A stretch of DNA of 31,726 nt from Bacteroidales bacterium UBA4360 (lineage in GTDB: Bacteria > Bacteroidota > Bacteroidia > Bacteroidales > UBA932): positions 1 through 31,726 of the forward strand of contig DGSO01000005.1 in NCBI GenBank assembly GCA_002393945.1, written 5' to 3'. The notes under the pieces are model-generated. The model was given only the letters and a program-made list of their open reading frames with translations. It made no database searches and was not told the DNA's origin. The position numbers and the translations under genes are program-made. How positions within the stretch are numbered: the stretch's first letter is position 1; each line of letters opens with the position of its first letter. Shown here in pieces: positions 31,406-31,726 of this stretch.

Positions 31406-31446
31406 CCCTGCTTCATGCAGGTTTTTGCTCCTGAATCAAAAAATAT

Positions 31447-31477
31447 TTTGCAAATTCAGAAATACTGCCTATATTTG
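31447..31477 (+). promoter_or_regulatory. Promoter of tRNA-Ala
   Basis: TTTG at 31447-31450 and TATATTTG at 31470-31477 are 19 bases apart. The transcript should start near 31483 and so carry a very short leader before the tRNA 5' end at 31496. Confidence 0.8.
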
Positions 31478-31480
31478 CAG

Positions 31481-31492
31481 TCCCGAAAGGGA
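31481..31492 (+). other. GNRA-tetraloop hairpin before the tRNA
   Basis: TCCC-GAAA-GGGA forms a 4-bp stem with a GAAA tetraloop, 3 bases before the mature tRNA. It is at the predicted transcription start and could be part of the pre-tRNA leader cut off by RNase P. Confidence 0.5.
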
Positions 31493-31495
31493 AAT

Positions 31496-31568
31496 GGGGT
31501 ATTAGCTCAGTTGGTAGAGCGTTTGAATGGCATTCAAAAGGTCAGGAGTTCGATTCTCCTATGCTCCA
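31496..31568 (+). tRNA. tRNA-Ala, anticodon GGC
   Basis: The cloverleaf is complete: acceptor GGGGTAT with ATGCTCC, D arm with AGTTGGTA, anticodon stem TTTGA/TCAAA with loop ATGGCAT (anticodon GGC at 31529-31531, reading GCC/GCU codons), and T arm AGGAG-TTCGATT-CTCCT. The third acceptor pair is G-U, the alanine identity element, which confirms the assignment. The discriminator is A and the 3'-CCA is not encoded. Confidence 0.96.
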
Positions 31569-31576
31569 CAAAAAAA

Positions 31577-31615
31577 GATTGTTAATCAATGGATTAGCAA
31601 TCTCTTTTTGTTTTT
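31577..31615 (+). terminator. Rho-independent terminator of tRNA-Ala
   Basis: GATTGTTAATC (31577-31587) pairs with GATTAGCAATC (31592-31602) over 11 bp with one G-T pair and an AATG loop. A T-rich tract follows to 31615. Confidence 0.85.
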
Positions 31616-31658
31616 ACGCATAAATTCGTACACAGTTTTTCTATTTCATAGCAAGAAA

Positions 31659-31692
31659 CAAGGCCAAACTGAGTGCTGCTCAGCTGGCCTTG
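31659..31692. repeat. Strong interrupted hairpin near the right edge
   Basis: CAAGGCCA (31659-31666) pairs with TGGCCTTG (31685-31692), and inside it CTGAG pairs with CTCAG around the loop TGCTG. No T-run follows, so it is not a simple terminator. Ten bases later is a Shine-Dalgarno-like AAAGGAG (31702-31708), 6 bases before a TTG at 31715, but the window ends at 31726 and no gene can be confirmed. Apart from this and the terminator, I see nothing in 31569-31726. Confidence 0.6.
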
Positions 31693-31726
31693 GTAACGAA
31701 CAAAGGAGATATAATTGACAAAGGAG

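Noticed and set aside
31624..31726. Open frame encoding KAKLSAAQLALVTNKG running off the edge
   Set aside because: There is no ATG or GTG start after the in-frame stop at 31621, the sequence is the strong hairpin region, and I do not recognise the peptide. It cannot be supported as a gene from this window.

Overview
The window looks like chromosomal DNA of a GC-rich member of the Bacteroidales. The evidence is indirect but agrees: most intergenic gaps carry the Bacteroidetes-type -7 promoter box TAnnTTTG, sometimes with a TTTG/TTG -33 element 19-20 bases upstream. Shine-Dalgarno sequences are mostly absent. The gene content includes a serine palmitoyltransferase for sphingolipid synthesis, an about 1100-residue SecA with a long N-terminal insertion, a solitary HsdR-N nuclease close to holA, and a split 5'-nucleotidase. 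I cannot name the genus. No prophage, insertion sequence, CRISPR array or secretion-system cluster is visible; most genes are core housekeeping genes.

Layout. 1-184: a 52-bp-period tandem repeat running in from the left edge, then a 16-bp palindrome. 185-2593 (-): a ROK-family regulator followed by a class I/II aminotransferase. 2706-6414 (+): an overlapping run of a membrane sensor with a HAMP-like segment, a TrkH potassium channel subunit and a RecD-like helicase, ending at a weak terminator. 6485-8878 (+): a small lipoprotein and a DPP-IV-type S9 peptidase. 8925-13040 (+): a tight overlapping operon of an HsdR-N nuclease, CCA-adding enzyme, tyrosine recombinase, short HPF and DNA polymerase III delta. 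13097-17098 (+): a NatA/NatB-like ABC exporter and a 5'-nucleotidase split into two genes in reversed order. 17093-17992 (-): yicC. 18067-19311 (+): a divergent aspartokinase-like protein with two ACT domains. 19358-20992 (-): glnS. 21106-22296 (+): serine palmitoyltransferase. 22456-26619 (+): a Wzx-like flippase and three glycosyltransferases, a short surface-glycan block. 26597-31405 (+): secA, a bactofilin and a secreted CE2/SGNH esterase. 31496-31568 (+): tRNA-Ala(GGC) with its own promoter and terminator. 31616-31726: a strong hairpin and no gene I can support.

Points that stand out: (i) a dispersed palindromic element (13-bp arms, 11-nt loop) in three copies near glnS and spt; (ii) a short repeat that has become in-frame coding sequence inside a glycosyltransferase; (iii) four genes whose -7 box ends only 3-6 bases before the start codon, which predicts leaderless mRNAs; (iv) a sensor without any output domain translationally coupled to TrkH; (v) an aspartokinase homologue that has lost its recognisable catalytic motifs. 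I did not find a wholly new multi-gene system. The sensor-TrkH pair and the exporter plus split-nucleotidase operon are the best candidates for under-described functional units.
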